Shown: positions 49,851 through 57,913 of the stretch, in pieces
Layout of the letters: each line of letters opens with the position of its first letter
How positions within the stretch are numbered: the first letter of the stretch is position 1
From: Variovorax sp. J22G73
GTDB taxonomy: Bacteria; Pseudomonadota; Gammaproteobacteria; Burkholderiales; Burkholderiaceae_C
Direction of reading: 5' to 3'
Length of the DNA stretch: 64,000 nucleotides
Assembly (NCBI RefSeq): GCF_030317035.1
Contig: NZ_JASZYK010000007.1
Location: 62,001-126,000, forward strand
Notes under the pieces: generated by a model
Databases searched by the model: none
Told to the model about the DNA's origin: nothing
The model's input: only the letters and a program-made list of their open reading frames with translations
Program-made: the position numbers and the translations under genes

Positions 49851-49884
49851 AAAAAGAAAGCCCCGGTCGCTCTGGCCCCGGGGC
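49851..49884 (-). terminator. Terminator-like hairpin in the kinase leader
   Basis: On the minus strand GCCCCGG (49884-49878) pairs with CCGGGGC (49866-49860) and is followed by TTTCTTTTT (49859-49851). It lies only 20-30 bp before the kinase start, too close for a normal promoter downstream of it. It is therefore an attenuator, or a stop for leftward read-through opposite the small membrane protein gene. The rest of 49885-50055 shows nothing clear. Confidence 0.55.
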
Positions 49885-50055
49885 GCGAAAGCGGCGAGTT
49901 TACCGGTCAGTTCGCCATTGTTTCACGGGGTAACAATCGATCAACCCCCATGAACGCACGCCGAGATAATCCCGGGCCGCCCGGGCTCGGGCCGCACGCG
50001 CACGCCAACTGGCCCGACTACCATGGCGCGTCCTCTTCGCCACACCTGCCCCGAC

Positions 50056-50457
50056 ATGCTGAACAACCTGACCCCCTTCCTCATCCACTGGGCCATCACC
50101 GCCGTTTCGCTGTGGGTGGCCAGCCACCTTTTTCGCGGGCTCAAGTTCGACAGCACCGGCGCGCTGGTGGTCTCGGCGCTGCTGCTGGGGCTGGCCAACG
50201 CGGTCGTCAAGCCGCTGCTGATCGTGCTCACGCTGCCGCTCACGCTGGTGACCTTCGGGCTGTTCCTGCTGGTCATCAACGCGCTGATGATCCTGCTGGT
50301 GGCGGCGCTGGTGAAGGGCTTCCGGGTGTCGGGCTTCTGGACGGCGCTGTTCGCGAGCATCTTCATCTCGCTGCTGAGCATCGTCATCGGCTCGTTCGTG
50401 ACGAGCAACGACCCGGCCGAGAAGGTGCAGATGCCGCAGAGCGGCAACTGGCTCTGA
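50056..50457 (+). CDS. Four-helix membrane protein, phage_holin_4_2/YvlD family
   Basis: 133 residues, four hydrophobic helices covering most of its length (FLIHWAITAVSLWVASHLF, STGALVVSALLLGLANAVVK, LTLVTFGLFLLVINALMILL, WTALFASIFISLLSIVIGSF). The family name refers to a phage holin-like fold, but chromosomal members are common and no phage gene is near. Function unknown. ATG 50056 fits the conserved start MLNNLTPFLIHWAITAVSLW. Confidence 0.88.
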   Translation: MLNNLTPFLIHWAITAVSLWVASHLFRGLKFDSTGALVVSALLLGLANAVVKPLLIVLTLPLTLVTFGLFLLVINALMILLVAALVKGFRVSGFWTALFASIFISLLSIVIGSFVTSNDPAEKVQMPQSGNWL

Positions 50458-50471
50458 GCGCCTGAGCAGTT

Positions 50472-51794
50472 CTAGGCCAGCACGGCGCCGTCGCGCAGCA
50501 GCGCCTCGCGCAGCGCCGCCACCGGCACCGCGCGCACCTGCGCGCCGCCCGTCCAGCCTTCGCTGTCCGCCTCTTTCACCGCCATGGCCGCCGCAATGCC
50601 GGCCGCGTGCCCGACGGCCATCGAGATCGTCATGACCCGTATCGCCGCCAGCGCCTCGTGGCTGGCCGAAATGCCGCGCCCCACCCCCAACGCGTTGTCG
50701 AGCGTGCTTGGCACCAGGCTGCGGTACGGAATCTGGTACGCGTGGTCGGCGTCCATCGGCACGTAGTGCAGCGCGCCGCCCTGTGCCGGATGAATGTCGA
50801 TGGGGTACGCCCCGGCCGCGATGGCGTCGTCGAACTGCACGGGTTCGAGCAATTCACCGGCCGTGAGCACATGGTCGCCTTCCACCCGCCGCGTTTCGCG
50901 CACGCCCACCTGCGTGGCGAAGGCGCGCAGCCGGCCCTCTTGGCAGCCGGGCACCGACGCCGCAAGGAACGCCGCGGCCTTCCATGCCTGCCGCCGCCCT
51001 TCGATCTCGGCCGCGCCCAGGGCCATGGGGTCGGTGGCGTCGATGCCCAGGCGGCTGATGTTGAACCAGCCGTCGTCCGAGTACGGGTCGCGGCTCGAAT
51101 GCAGCGCGGCGCGCGCCAGCCCGCCCTGCGCGTAGCCCTGTGCGGCCAGCGCGGCCAGTTCGGGCTTGGTCAGCGCGCCGAAGCGTTCGAAGTCGATGGG
51201 CCCGAAGCGGAACATCATCGTGGCGGGCTGCAGCGCCTCGCCGTCGCCCAGGTCGAGAAAGCGCGCCCCGGCCTGCTTCAGCGCGTCCATGTCGCCCGAC
51301 GCGTCGACCAGCACGCGCGGTCGCAGTTGCAGCACGCCGCCCTTGGTCAGCACGCGCAGGCCGACGACGCGCCTGGCGACGCATTCGACGTCGAGCAGGT
51401 TCGCATGCAGCAGCGGCCGCACGCCGGCCTCGGCCACCATGTCGTCGAGCACCAGCTTCAGCACTTCGGGCGCGTACTCGACGCGGTCCATGTGGTGGCC
51501 GGTGGACATCACGAAGCTCTCGTGCTCGCGCGCCCCGCCGTAGCGCCGCAGCCGCGCGACCACTTCGTCGGCCAGGCCCGCCACCACCTTGCGGCCGTTG
51601 CCGGTCTGCCAACTGTTGAACTGCGCCACCGCGCCGGCCGTGGCGTTGCCGCCCAGGAAGCCGTAGCGCTCGACCAGCACGACCGAAGCGCCCTGCCTGG
51701 CGGCCGCCACCGCCGCCATGGTGCCCGCCACGCCGCCGCCGCAGACGACGACGTCGGCTTCCACGCTGTGGCTGTTGTTGATGTCTGTGTTCAT
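50472..51794 (-). CDS. FAD-dependent oxidoreductase (FAD_oxidored family)
   Basis: 440 residues. The N-terminal FAD motif is VVVCGGGVAGTMAAVAAARQ with VLVERYGFLGGNATAGAVAQ; PRVLVDASGDMDALKQAGAR is the second FAD segment; the C-terminal block VGRGISASHEALAAIRVMTI with GHAAGIAAAMAVKE is typical of the family. It probably oxidises a carboxylic or hydroxylated compound. It follows the Bug receptor gene on the same strand after 123 bp, so the receptor may bring in its substrate, with LysR as the switch. Confidence 0.9.
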   Translation of the reverse strand: MNTDINNSHSVEADVVVCGGGVAGTMAAVAAARQGASVVLVERYGFLGGNATAGAVAQFNSWQTGNGRKVVAGLADEVVARLRRYGGAREHESFVMSTGHHMDRVEYAPEVLKLVLDDMVAEAGVRPLLHANLLDVECVARRVVGLRVLTKGGVLQLRPRVLVDASGDMDALKQAGARFLDLGDGEALQPATMMFRFGPIDFERFGALTKPELAALAAQGYAQGGLARAALHSSRDPYSDDGWFNISRLGIDATDPMALGAAEIEGRRQAWKAAAFLAASVPGCQEGRLRAFATQVGVRETRRVEGDHVLTAGELLEPVQFDDAIAAGAYPIDIHPAQGGALHYVPMDADHAYQIPYRSLVPSTLDNALGVGRGISASHEALAAIRVMTISMAVGHAAGIAAAMAVKEADSEGWTGGAQVRAVPVAALREALLRDGAVLA

Positions 51795-51917
51795 TTCAGT
51801 GGGTCGCTGCTGTGTCTGTTTGCTTTACCTGGTTCGGTCGTTGTCGTCCGGGGCGGGTGATCTGCAATCAACGACTGCACTGCCCAACGATCACGCGCTG
51901 AACAACGAACCCAAAAC

Positions 51918-53006
51918 CTAGTTATCGATCTGAATCCCGCGGCTCTTCACCACCTGCCCCCACCGGCTCCCTTCGGCCTTCAGGTACTGCGCAGTGGCCT
52001 CGCGCCCCCGGGTGAAAGTTTCCAGGCTCAGCGCGTCGAAGCGCTTCTTCACCACCTCGGACTGCAGCGCCGCCGCAAGCAGCTTCTCCAGCCGCGCCAA
52101 CCCGTCCGCCGGAATGCTGCCCTTGGGCGCGACCAGCGTGGCCCAGCCTTCCACTTCCAGGCTCTGCAGCTTCAGGCTGCGGAAAGTCGGCACGCTCGAC
52201 AGCTCGGCCACCGGCTGCGCCGACGACACCGCCAACGCACGCAGCCGGCCCGAGCGGATGTGCACGATCACGCTCGGCAGGTTCAGGAAGCCCATCGACA
52301 CCAGCCCCGAGATCAGGTCGGGCATCAGCGCGCTCTCGCCCTTGTAGGGCACGCTGACCAGCGACGTGCCCGTCTCCTGCGCGAACAGCTCGGCCGTCAG
52401 GTGCGCCAGCGTGCCCGTGCCGCTGTTGCCCGCGCTCAGCTTGCCCGGCTGCGCCTTGGCCTGGGCCACCAGGTCGGCCACGGTCTTCGCCTTCGATTCG
52501 GCCGGCACCACCAGCACCAGCGGCTGCTGCGAGACCATGCCGATGGCGTCGAAGTCGCGTGCCACGTCGTAGGTGAGCTTGGGGTTGAGCGAGGGGTTGA
52601 TCACCATGCTGTTGCTGCCCATGAGCAGCGTGTGGCCGTCGCGGCTTTGCAGCGCCGCCGCCACGCCGATGGCGCTGCCCGCGCCCGGCTTGTTCTCCAC
52701 GATCACCGCCTGGCCCAGCTGCGGCGCCAGCACCTCGGCCAGCACGCGCGCCGAACCGTCGGCACCGCCGCCCGGCGCGAAGGGCACGATGATGCGCACC
52801 GGCTTGGTGGGCCAGGCATCGGCAGCCGCCGCGTTGCCGGCGTGCATGCCGGCGGTGGCGGCCAGCGCGGCGGCCGACAGCATGGAAAGCGCATGCCTGC
52901 GGGTAACGCCAGCGGTAACGCCAGCGGTGATGCCAGGGGTTATGCCAGGGGTTATGCCAGGGGAGGCGCTGCTCGTGATGCCACGCAGGGCGGTAGCTGA
53001 AACCAT
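51918..53006 (-). CDS. Bug/TctC-family periplasmic solute-binding protein
   Basis: 362 residues. The mature part has the Bug signatures WPTKPVRIIVPFAPGGGADG, RVLAEVLAPQLGQAVIVENK, PGAGSAIGVAAALQSRDGHT and the ligand loop SVPYKGESALMPDLISGLVS. Ligands of this family are mostly carboxylates. The N-terminus is odd: before RRHALSMLSAAALAATAGM, a Tat-like signal with RR, runs a five-unit Gly-Ile/Val-Thr repeat (SPGITPGITPGITAGVTAGV) encoded by 12-bp tandem DNA repeats. ATG 53006 is supported by GAGG upstream. Divergent from its likely LysR regulator. Confidence 0.9.
   Translation of the reverse strand: MVSATALRGITSSASPGITPGITPGITAGVTAGVTRRHALSMLSAAALAATAGMHAGNAAAADAWPTKPVRIIVPFAPGGGADGSARVLAEVLAPQLGQAVIVENKPGAGSAIGVAAALQSRDGHTLLMGSNSMVINPSLNPKLTYDVARDFDAIGMVSQQPLVLVVPAESKAKTVADLVAQAKAQPGKLSAGNSGTGTLAHLTAELFAQETGTSLVSVPYKGESALMPDLISGLVSMGFLNLPSVIVHIRSGRLRALAVSSAQPVAELSSVPTFRSLKLQSLEVEGWATLVAPKGSIPADGLARLEKLLAAALQSEVVKKRFDALSLETFTRGREATAQYLKAEGSRWGQVVKSRGIQIDN
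52902..52961. repeat. Five 12-bp tandem units in the signal region of the Bug protein
   Basis: GGTAACGCCAGC twice, GGTGATGCCAGG once, GGTTATGCCAGG twice. In frame; each unit adds four residues (G-I/V-T-A/P) ahead of the twin-arginine signal. Confidence 0.9.
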
Positions 53007-53097
53007 GTCTCGTTGCCTCTTCGGTTTTTGTGCAGGAAAGAGCCCTGATCGTAGGAAGCCCCCGCCCGCGCCGCAAATACCAACATGTCGCAAGCCC

Positions 53098-53112
53098 ATA
53101 ACATCGCGTTAT
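53098..53112. promoter_or_regulatory. LysR-type operator
   Basis: ATAAC-ATCGC-GTTAT is a perfect 15-bp inverted repeat that contains the T-N11-A core of LysR-family sites. It lies 30 bp upstream of the LysR gene start and 92 bp upstream of the divergent Bug gene, the usual place for autorepression plus activation of the neighbour. Confidence 0.75.
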
Positions 53113-53141
53113 CGAACAACGCCATCGTGCGGGGCCAAGTC

Positions 53142-54041
53142 ATGAACCTCCGACAGATCGAAGTCTTCCGCGCCGTCATGCTCGCCGGCTCCGTCACCGA
53201 CGCGGCGCGCTCGCTGCACGTGTCGCAGCCGGGCATCAGCCGCATGCTGTCGCACATCGAATTGCAGCTCGGGCTGCGCCTGTTCGAGCGGCGCAAGGGC
53301 AAGCTGCTGGCCACGCCCGAGGCGCAGGCGCTGTTCGCCGAGGTCGAGCAGGTGTACCGCGGCGTGGCGCGCATCGACGACTGCGCGCAGGCGCTGAAGG
53401 ACGGCAAGATGCTCACGCTGCGCGTGCTGTGCAGCCCCAGCACCGGCCTGGACATGGTGCCGCGCGCGCTCACCGCGCTGGGCGAGGAGTTTCCGGCGGC
53501 GCGCATCTACTTCGAGGTGCTGCTGGCCAGGGAGATGGTCAAGCGCCTGGCCGCGCACGAGGCCGACGTGGCCATTTCCACGCTGGCCATCGACGACCCG
53601 CTGCTCACCGCGCGGCCCATCGGCCAGTGGACGCTGGCCGGCGTGTTCCCGCGCGGCCATGCGCTCGAGGCACGGCGCACGCTGAGGCCCGCCGACATCC
53701 TGGGCGAACGCATGATCGCCTTCAGCCCCGACACGCCGCAGGGCCGCATCATTGCCGACTGGTGCGTGCAGCAGCGCTGCGAGCCCGACGCGCGCATCGA
53801 GGTGCGCGCCGGCCAGAGCGCCTGCGCGATGGCCGCGGCGGGCGCGGGCGTGGCCATCGTCGACGACCTCACCGCGCGCGGCTGCATGACCGACCGGCTG
53901 AGCTTCAGGCCGATACAGAAGGCACCCTCCTTCGACATCTTCGCGGTGACCAACGACAACTTCGCGCCCTCGCTGCTGGCGGGCCGCTTCATCGCGCATG
54001 CGCAGGCGGCGCTGCGGCAGCTGAAGAAGGAGCGCACCTGA
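53142..54041 (+). CDS. LysR-family transcriptional regulator
   Basis: 299 residues. Winged helix-turn-helix at 2-60 (NLRQIEVFRAVMLAGSVTDA, SLHVSQPGISRMLSHIELQL, GLRLFERRKGKLLATPEAQA), then the effector-binding domain to the end. ATG 53142 gives the normal family start; the earlier in-frame codons cover the operator and are unlikely to be translated. Divergent from the Bug receptor and FAD oxidoreductase genes, which it probably controls in answer to their substrate. Confidence 0.93.
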   Translation: MNLRQIEVFRAVMLAGSVTDAARSLHVSQPGISRMLSHIELQLGLRLFERRKGKLLATPEAQALFAEVEQVYRGVARIDDCAQALKDGKMLTLRVLCSPSTGLDMVPRALTALGEEFPAARIYFEVLLAREMVKRLAAHEADVAISTLAIDDPLLTARPIGQWTLAGVFPRGHALEARRTLRPADILGERMIAFSPDTPQGRIIADWCVQQRCEPDARIEVRAGQSACAMAAAGAGVAIVDDLTARGCMTDRLSFRPIQKAPSFDIFAVTNDNFAPSLLAGRFIAHAQAALRQLKKERT

Positions 54042-54138
54042 ATCTGCGGCGCCATCCCATGTTCTGCCGAGAGACAGCACGCGCAGGCTGAATATCATCC
54101 GGCCCACCCGGCCACCCCACCGGAGAAAGACACGCCCC

Positions 54139-55056
54139 ATGAAGATCGCCTTCACCTCCTGCATGAACTTCGAAGCCGGGCCCGGCGGCGACCAGCGCGT
54201 GTGGAACCGCATCGCGCAGGAGCAGCCCGACTACCTGTTCCTGCTCGGCGACCAGATCTACATGGACTTCTTTCCGCACCTGGAAGAACCCAAGCAGTGG
54301 TCGGACGCGTACTTCCGCCAGTCCATGACCGACAAGTACACGGCGCAATGGAACACGCCGGGCTTCAAGGAGTTGTTCGCGGCCATGCGCGATCGCCAGG
54401 GCCCGCAGGGCGGCGTGTACGGCACCTGGGACGACCACGATTTCGCCTGGAACAACGCCAGCGGCTCACAGGTGAGCGCCACGAAGAAGGGCATTTCGCG
54501 CGAGCTGTTCGCAAGCTTCATGCAGATCGACCCGCCCGTCGAAGGCATCTACTACTCCATTCCGTTGAGCCATGCGGGCGAGCGGATCGGGCGGGCCATC
54601 TTCCTGGACACGCGGTGGTACAGCGAGGAGCCGGGCGACGACAAGCGCCTGCTCGGCGAAGCGCAGTTCAAGTTTCTCGAACACGAACTGCAGCAGGAGC
54701 AAGGCCTGGTGCTGCTGTGCGCCGGCATGCCGATCCGCGCCACCGGCAATGGATGGATGCGCTACCGCGACGACTACGCCCGGCTGCGCCAGCTCATCTA
54801 CATGCGCAATATCGTCTTCCTGTCGGGCGACATCCACGAGAACGCCTTCCTGCCGCCCGCGGGCGCCACCAAGATGTTCGAGGTGATCTCCTCCGGCGCC
54901 TTCGTCACCAAGTACAAGCTGGTGGGCAAGCGCGAGAACTTCGGCATCCTCGACTACACGCCCGAGCGCACGGACATCAAGCTCTACGACATCCACGGGC
55001 TCGAGCACCACAACGTGATCGACAACGCCACGTTCGAGCACCAGGAAATCAGGTAG
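54139..55056 (+). CDS. Cytosolic PhoD-like metallophosphatase
   Basis: 305 residues with no signal peptide. PhoD-type motifs FTSCMNFEAGPGGDQRVWNR, LFLLGDQIYMDFFPHLEEPK, GVYGTWDDHDFAWNNASGSQ, and IVFLSGDIHENAFLPPAGAT place it in the alkaline phosphatase D superfamily, shorter than the exported PhoD at 23410. Acidic metal ligands and the GDxHEN site are present. The substrate is unknown. GGAG lies 13 nt upstream of the ATG. Followed by a strong hairpin at 55078-55103. Confidence 0.85.
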   Translation: MKIAFTSCMNFEAGPGGDQRVWNRIAQEQPDYLFLLGDQIYMDFFPHLEEPKQWSDAYFRQSMTDKYTAQWNTPGFKELFAAMRDRQGPQGGVYGTWDDHDFAWNNASGSQVSATKKGISRELFASFMQIDPPVEGIYYSIPLSHAGERIGRAIFLDTRWYSEEPGDDKRLLGEAQFKFLEHELQQEQGLVLLCAGMPIRATGNGWMRYRDDYARLRQLIYMRNIVFLSGDIHENAFLPPAGATKMFEVISSGAFVTKYKLVGKRENFGILDYTPERTDIKLYDIHGLEHHNVIDNATFEHQEIR

Positions 55057-55077
55057 CCGGGGCTGCCCTGCGTCCCT

Positions 55078-55103
55078 TGCGCCCCCGCCCTGCCGGGGGC
55101 GCA
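55078..55103. terminator. Strong GC hairpin after the PhoD-like gene
   Basis: TGCGCCCCCG (55078-55087) and CGGGGGCGCA (55094-55103) form a perfect 10-bp stem with a 6-nt loop, 21 bp past the stop. No T tract follows, so termination may be partial or Rho-aided. Confidence 0.5.
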
Positions 55104-55105
55104 TT

Positions 55106-55121
55106 CAGATATCGGTAACCC
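55106..55121. promoter_or_regulatory. Operator-like site 1 upstream of the LacI-family gene
   Basis: CAGATATCGGTAACCC matches 12 of 16 positions of the AAGATACCGGTAACTT sites at 61027 and 61097. It lies 149 bp before the regulator start, suggesting autoregulation. Confidence 0.45.
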
Positions 55122-55212
55122 AGGCACGTCGAACGCCTGCCGCGGGGTGTTCTTCGCTCTTGCACGTGCGGCTGTCCAAGGTATCCTCCGCTGCATTGCA
55201 GGTGCCGCGTAC

Positions 55213-55228
55213 ACGGTATCGGTACCTG
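55213..55228. promoter_or_regulatory. Operator-like site 2 upstream of the LacI-family gene
   Basis: ACGGTATCGGTACCTG shares 11 of 16 positions with the 61-kb sites, including the core CGGTA. Centre 107 bp from site 1, about ten helical turns, and 42 bp before the start codon. Confidence 0.4.
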
Positions 55229-55269
55229 CCAGGCAGTGCGTTGCACCAAGACCCCCAAGGACAGCCCCT

Positions 55270-56325
55270 TTGCCCTCGACCAAAGCCCCCGCCCCCCTCA
55301 GCCGCCCGGCGACCATGGCCGACGTGGCCGCGCGCGTGGGCGTGTCGAAGATGACGGTGTCGCGCGCGCTCAACCGCGGCGCCAGCAGCGACCGCGTCAC
55401 CTCCGAGGCGCTGCGCCAGCGCATCCTGCAGGCCTGCGAGGAGATGGGCTACGTCATCGACCAGACGGCGCGCACCTTCTCCAGCAAGCGCTCGGGCTTC
55501 ATCGCGGTGCTGATCCCGTCGCTGAACAACTCCAACTTCTCCGAGACCGCGCAGGGCATCACCGCCGCGCTGGAAGCGCGCGGCCTGCAGGTGCTGCTGG
55601 GCTACACCGACTACCGCGTGGAAACCGAAGAGCGCCTGCTGCGCGCCATGCTCGCGCGCCGGCCCGAAGGCGTGATCCTCACCGGCGGCGCGCACACGCC
55701 CGCCGCCCGCGCCATGCTGCAGGCCGCCGGCGTGCCCGTGGTCGAGACATGGGACCTGCCGGCCACGCCCGTCGAGCACACGGTCGGCTTCTCCAACGCG
55801 GAAGCGGCCGCGGCGATGGTGCGGCACCTGCACGGCAAGGGCTACCGGCGCATCGCGTACATCGGCGGCACCTCGAACCGCGACACGCGCGGCGCGGACC
55901 GCCAGCGCGGCTATGCGCAGGCCATTCGCGAGCTCGGCCTGCCCGACGGGCGCGTCATCAGCTTCGGCCAGCCGCCGATCTCGATGGCGCAAGGCGGCGA
56001 GGCGGTGGCGCAACTGGTTCGCCAATGGCCCGACGTGGACGCGGTGCTCTGCGTGTCCGACCTGTCGGCCTTCGGCGCGCTGATGGAATGCCAGCGCCAG
56101 GGCTGGAGCGTGCCGGGCCGCATCGCGATCGCGGGCTTCGGCGACTTCGAAGTGGCGCGCGCCTGCCATCCGCGCATCACTACCGTGGCGGTCGATTGCG
56201 TGGGCATCGGCAAGGCCGCGGGCGAGCTGTTGCTGCGGGTGATCGACGGCACGCGCGAAGGGCATCGGCCGCCGGCGGAAACGGTGCTGATCCCGTTCCA
56301 CATCGAGCAGCGCGAGAGCTCCTAG
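55270..56325 (+). CDS. LacI/GntR-type regulator of gluconate use
   Basis: 351 residues. The LacI helix-turn-helix is ATMADVAARVGVSKMTVSRA, with the hinge and a periplasmic-binding-like effector domain (FIAVLIPSLNNSNFSETAQG, RIAYIGGTSNRDTRGADRQR, IAIAGFGDFEVARACHPRIT) close to GntR/IdnR. TTG 55270 is the likely start, with AAGGA 8 nt upstream. It probably represses the idonate/gluconate genes at 58.9-62.6 kb through the GATACCGGTAAC sites and controls itself through related sites upstream. Its stop shares CTAG with the convergent gene. The effector is likely gluconate or its phosphate. Confidence 0.88.
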   Translation: MPSTKAPAPLSRPATMADVAARVGVSKMTVSRALNRGASSDRVTSEALRQRILQACEEMGYVIDQTARTFSSKRSGFIAVLIPSLNNSNFSETAQGITAALEARGLQVLLGYTDYRVETEERLLRAMLARRPEGVILTGGAHTPAARAMLQAAGVPVVETWDLPATPVEHTVGFSNAEAAAAMVRHLHGKGYRRIAYIGGTSNRDTRGADRQRGYAQAIRELGLPDGRVISFGQPPISMAQGGEAVAQLVRQWPDVDAVLCVSDLSAFGALMECQRQGWSVPGRIAIAGFGDFEVARACHPRITTVAVDCVGIGKAAGELLLRVIDGTREGHRPPAETVLIPFHIEQRESS

Positions 56326-57353
56326 ACACCCGTCCCACCCGTCCCACCCTTCGATAAAGGCGCCCGGGCTGAGGCGGGCACGCGCGCCTGCCCCAGCCGC
56401 TCCGCGCGCAACTCGCGCACGCCGCGCCCCAGGCGGCGGCGCAGCAGGGTGCGCAGCGTCGCCGAATCGGCATAGCCGACCTCGGTCGCGATGCTGTCCA
56501 GGTCGCGGCCCAGCGCCACCAGCTGCTGCGCGCGCTCCACCCGCAGGTCCTGCACGAACGCGAGCGGCGACTTGCCCAGCACGGCCTCCGTGCGGCGCTG
56601 CAAGGTGCGCGTGCCGACGGCCAGCGCGCCCGTCGCTTCCTGCAGCGAGAAGCCGCGGCTCAGGTTGTCGCGGGCCCATCGCTCGAAGCGCGCGATCAGC
56701 GGGTCGGCATGGGCCAGGTGGTCGGGAATGATGTACTGCGCCTGCGACGAACGCCGGTCGATCAGCAGGAACCGCGCGACGAGCGCGGCCAGCTCGGGGC
56801 TGGCCTGGCGCACCAGCCACAGCGCCAGGTCGAGGTGGCCCATGGCGGCCCCGGCCGTCACCACGCGCCGCGAGGCGGCGATCATGCGCGATTCCTCGAG
56901 CCGCACCTGCGGATAGCGCTGGCGAAAAAACGGCGCCAGCGACCACGTGGTGGTGGCCTCCCCGTGGTCGAGCAGGCCGGCCTCCGCGAGCAGGAAGGTG
57001 CCGATGCACGCGGCCGCGATGCCCACGCCCTTGGCGTGCCACGTACGCAGGTGCCGGCGGGCCTCGCGCGCGTCGGGGCGGTCCAGCGCGGCGGCCAGCG
57101 AGTCGGGCTGCCTGGCGTTCATCGCGGGCACGAACACCCAGTCGGGCCGCTGCACCGCCGCGGCGGGCTGCACCGCCACCGAGAAGCCCTGCGCGGTGCG
57201 GATGCGCCGGCGCATGCCGACCAGCTCGACCTCGAACGGCGCCGCGGCAAAGCCCTGCGCGGCGGCCAGCTCGTTGGCCGTGGAGAGGATGTCGAGCACC
57301 GCGGTCAGCCCGGTGTCGAACACGTCGTCCAGCGCGAGCACGCAAATCTTCAT
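56322..57353 (-). CDS. GlxA-type AraC-family regulator (DJ-1/PfpI domain)
   Basis: 343 residues. The N-terminal DJ-1/PfpI-like domain (MKICVLALDDVFDTGLTAVL to about 170, with the elbow GIAAACIGTFLLAEAGLLDH) is fused to a C-terminal AraC helix-turn-helix pair at about 225-315 (SRGFSLQEATGALAVGTRTL, VGYADSATLRTLLRRRLGRG). Such proteins sense small metabolites; the ligand is unknown. The last residues are a GGT repeat (KGGTGGTGV). The stop codon overlaps the LacI gene stop in a CTAG (56322-56325). The MAPEG gene starts 127 bp away, divergently, and may be its target. Confidence 0.9.
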   Translation of the reverse strand: MKICVLALDDVFDTGLTAVLDILSTANELAAAQGFAAAPFEVELVGMRRRIRTAQGFSVAVQPAAAVQRPDWVFVPAMNARQPDSLAAALDRPDAREARRHLRTWHAKGVGIAAACIGTFLLAEAGLLDHGEATTTWSLAPFFRQRYPQVRLEESRMIAASRRVVTAGAAMGHLDLALWLVRQASPELAALVARFLLIDRRSSQAQYIIPDHLAHADPLIARFERWARDNLSRGFSLQEATGALAVGTRTLQRRTEAVLGKSPLAFVQDLRVERAQQLVALGRDLDSIATEVGYADSATLRTLLRRRLGRGVRELRAERLGQARVPASARAPLSKGGTGGTGV

Positions 57354-57480
57354 GTCGCAAACACCTTTATTAATGTCATTTACGACTATAGCCTGCGACG
57401 GATGCGCTGCCTACACTGCGGCGCACAAGCCATCCTGCTTGCAGGCTTTCAATCGATCCGCCGACGGAACCAGGCCCCTC

Positions 57481-57885
57481 ATGACACTCACACCCGAACT
57501 CTTCTTCCTCACCCTGGTGGTGCTCGCAACGGCGCTGATGTGGGTGCCCTACGTGGTCGCGCGCGTGCTGGGCCAGGGCCTGGGCCGCACGCTGGCCAAC
57601 CCCGCTGCGTCGAACCCGCCGCTGCCGGCCTGGGCGCAACGCGCGCGCCAGGCCCATGCCAATGCCATCGAGAACCTGGCGGTGTTCGCGCCGCTGGTGC
57701 TGGTGGCCCACGCCGTGGGTGCCGGCAGCCCGGCCACCGTGTTCGCGGCCCAGCTCTACCTGGGGGCGCGGCTGGTGCACTACGTGGTCTACGCCGCGGG
57801 CATTCCGGGCGTGCGCACCCTGGCCTTCCTGTGCGGCTCGGCGGCCACGCTGGTGTTCGCGTGGGTGCTGCTTGCGCGTGTCTAG
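57481..57885 (+). CDS. MAPEG-family membrane protein
   Basis: 134 residues with four helices: LFFLTLVVLATALMWVPYVV, NAIENLAVFAPLVLVAHAVG, AAQLYLGARLVHYVVYAAGI, LAFLCGSAATLVFAWVLLA. The segment HANAIENLAVFAPLVLVAHA with YLGARLVHYVVY is the MAPEG hallmark (eicosanoid and glutathione enzymes in eukaryotes; the function of bacterial members is mostly unknown). ATG 57481 directly follows the divergent promoter region. Only 28 bp separate it from the cysteine synthase-like gene, so both are likely on one mRNA. Confidence 0.9.
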   Translation: MTLTPELFFLTLVVLATALMWVPYVVARVLGQGLGRTLANPAASNPPLPAWAQRARQAHANAIENLAVFAPLVLVAHAVGAGSPATVFAAQLYLGARLVHYVVYAAGIPGVRTLAFLCGSAATLVFAWVLLARV

Positions 57886-57913
57886 CCCGATTTCAATTCA
57901 ACGGAGAACACCC

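Noticed and set aside
50056..50457. Holin-like family name as a sign of a prophage
   Set aside because: No integrase, terminase, capsid, lysin or attachment repeats nearby; this family is common in ordinary chromosomes.
54139..55056. Second exported PhoD
   Set aside because: The motifs are PhoD-like but there is no signal peptide, so it is placed in the cytosol.
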